The translations under genes were made by a program, and so were the position numbers. From CAZUXY01 sp964624235 (lineage in GTDB: Bacteria > Spirochaetota > UBA4802 > UBA5368), in assembly GCA_964624235.1 (NCBI GenBank), contig CAZUXY010000019.1, forward strand, positions 1-64,000: 64,000 nt of DNA, in the 5' to 3' direction. How positions within the stretch are numbered: position 1 is the stretch's first letter; every line of letters starts with the position of its first letter. Positions 63,657-64,000 of this stretch are shown here, one piece after another. A model generated the notes under the pieces. It was given only the letters and a program-made list of their open reading frames with translations, had not been told where the DNA came from and made no database searches.

Positions 63657-64000
63657 TCACGGTAAGACGTTACGCACCGCCTTTACGATGAGTTCCGGTT
63701 CGCCCAGATGAATGTTTCTTGAACTTGAATCCGCAGAAATTCTTGTATGGCGCGGGAACAGCGCTTCCAGCGTACGATAGGAATCATCCGCGATCGCTTC
63801 AATCTTTCTTGCTTCGTCCACCGGGACGCCGAAGAAGAGCATTTCCCTGTAGTATTTTATTTGCGATCGAGTCACCAGCACCATGGGCATTCCATAAGAT
63901 TTCCGCGGTTTCGCAATTCCTTCCAGGCGCTCTTTCAGTCCTTTGCCGGATTCGCCCAGGGCGGCCTCATAGGTTTTTCCCAGTGAAAAGTTCTCAATAA
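63657..64000 (-). CDS. Alpha/beta-hydrolase-fold protein, C-terminal part (partial)
   Basis: The frame is open from the right edge of the window to the stop at 63657 and gives about 114 residues. The end SRNIHLGEPELIVKAVRNVL is the usual C terminus of alpha/beta hydrolases, with the catalytic histidine in NIH. Earlier YGMPMVLVTRSQIKYYREM fits the strand and helix before it. The N-terminal part is outside the window, so the nucleophile and substrate cannot be read. An internal ATG at 63890 is not the start. Confidence 0.6.
   Translation of the reverse strand, partial: IENFSLGKTYEAALGESGKGLKERLEGIAKPRKSYGMPMVLVTRSQIKYYREMLFFGVPVDEARKIEAIADDSYRTLEALFPRHTRISADSSSRNIHLGEPELIVKAVRNVLP

Overview
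The window is an ordinary, gene-dense stretch of bacterial chromosome of roughly 50% GC. The organism is a diderm: there are signal-peptide beta-barrel candidates, lipoproteins, a TonB-like protein, an NHL/VWA envelope protein and a long polysaccharide locus. Short SMC, many lipoprotein-like and signal-peptide proteins and a TTGACA-type promoter style would suit a member of the Spirochaetota or a neighbouring deep phylum, but this is an inference from gene style and not a proof. I saw no rRNA, tRNA, CRISPR array, transposase or phage gene.

Left part (1-9.7 kb, + strand): the tail of an unidentified gene, then a CBS/CorC protein, RecO, adenylosuccinate lyase, an AMACR-type CoA transferase, MiaB, a TPR-SPOR protein and MutS. 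From the CoA transferase to MutS the genes touch or overlap (1-8 nt), and two of the starts are TTG. A hairpin at 9686-9715 separates mutS from the convergent NfeD/SPFH pair (9.7-11.9 kb).

Middle (12-36 kb): a + strand trio of a HEAT-repeat protein, a small membrane protein and an acetyl-xylan-esterase-like fold that has lost its catalytic Ser and His; then, on the - strand, an acidic zinc-ribbon protein coupled to UvrA, a TPR/NHL/VWA protein and Pcm. After several secreted or lipoprotein genes come a short SMC with no recognisable hinge, a YjbH-like outer membrane protein, PyrE-RarA, bS21, a YtfJ-like protein, a DUF2147 protein, and the most unusual gene of the window: a YihY/BrkB membrane protein with a seven-blade YCF48-type propeller inserted between transmembrane helices 3 and 4 (33928-36222).

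36-47.7 kb: a TonB-like protein, an EF-G-like GTPase, a REC protein with a degenerate GGDEF domain, an outer membrane barrel plus lipoprotein pair, an ECF sigma/anti-sigma pair behind a Spy-like periplasmic protein with its own ECF-like promoter, an FAD-dependent oxidoreductase, a decayed LuxR-type regulator and a PLP aminotransferase. A MITE-like inverted repeat lies at 47757-47878.

Right part (47.9-64 kb, all - strand): a surface-glycan locus. It reads, in transcription order from the right, GT2, two paralogous GT39-like membrane mannosyltransferase-type proteins and a third more distant one, then Gfo/Idh dehydrogenase, hexapeptide acetyltransferase and DegT aminotransferase (a WbpB/WbpD/WbpE-like set for a 3-amino sugar), GT2, NodB-like deacetylase, LtaS-type phosphotransferase, GT2 and a flippase-like LPG-synthase-TM protein. 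The locus would build and modify a lipid-linked envelope glycan.
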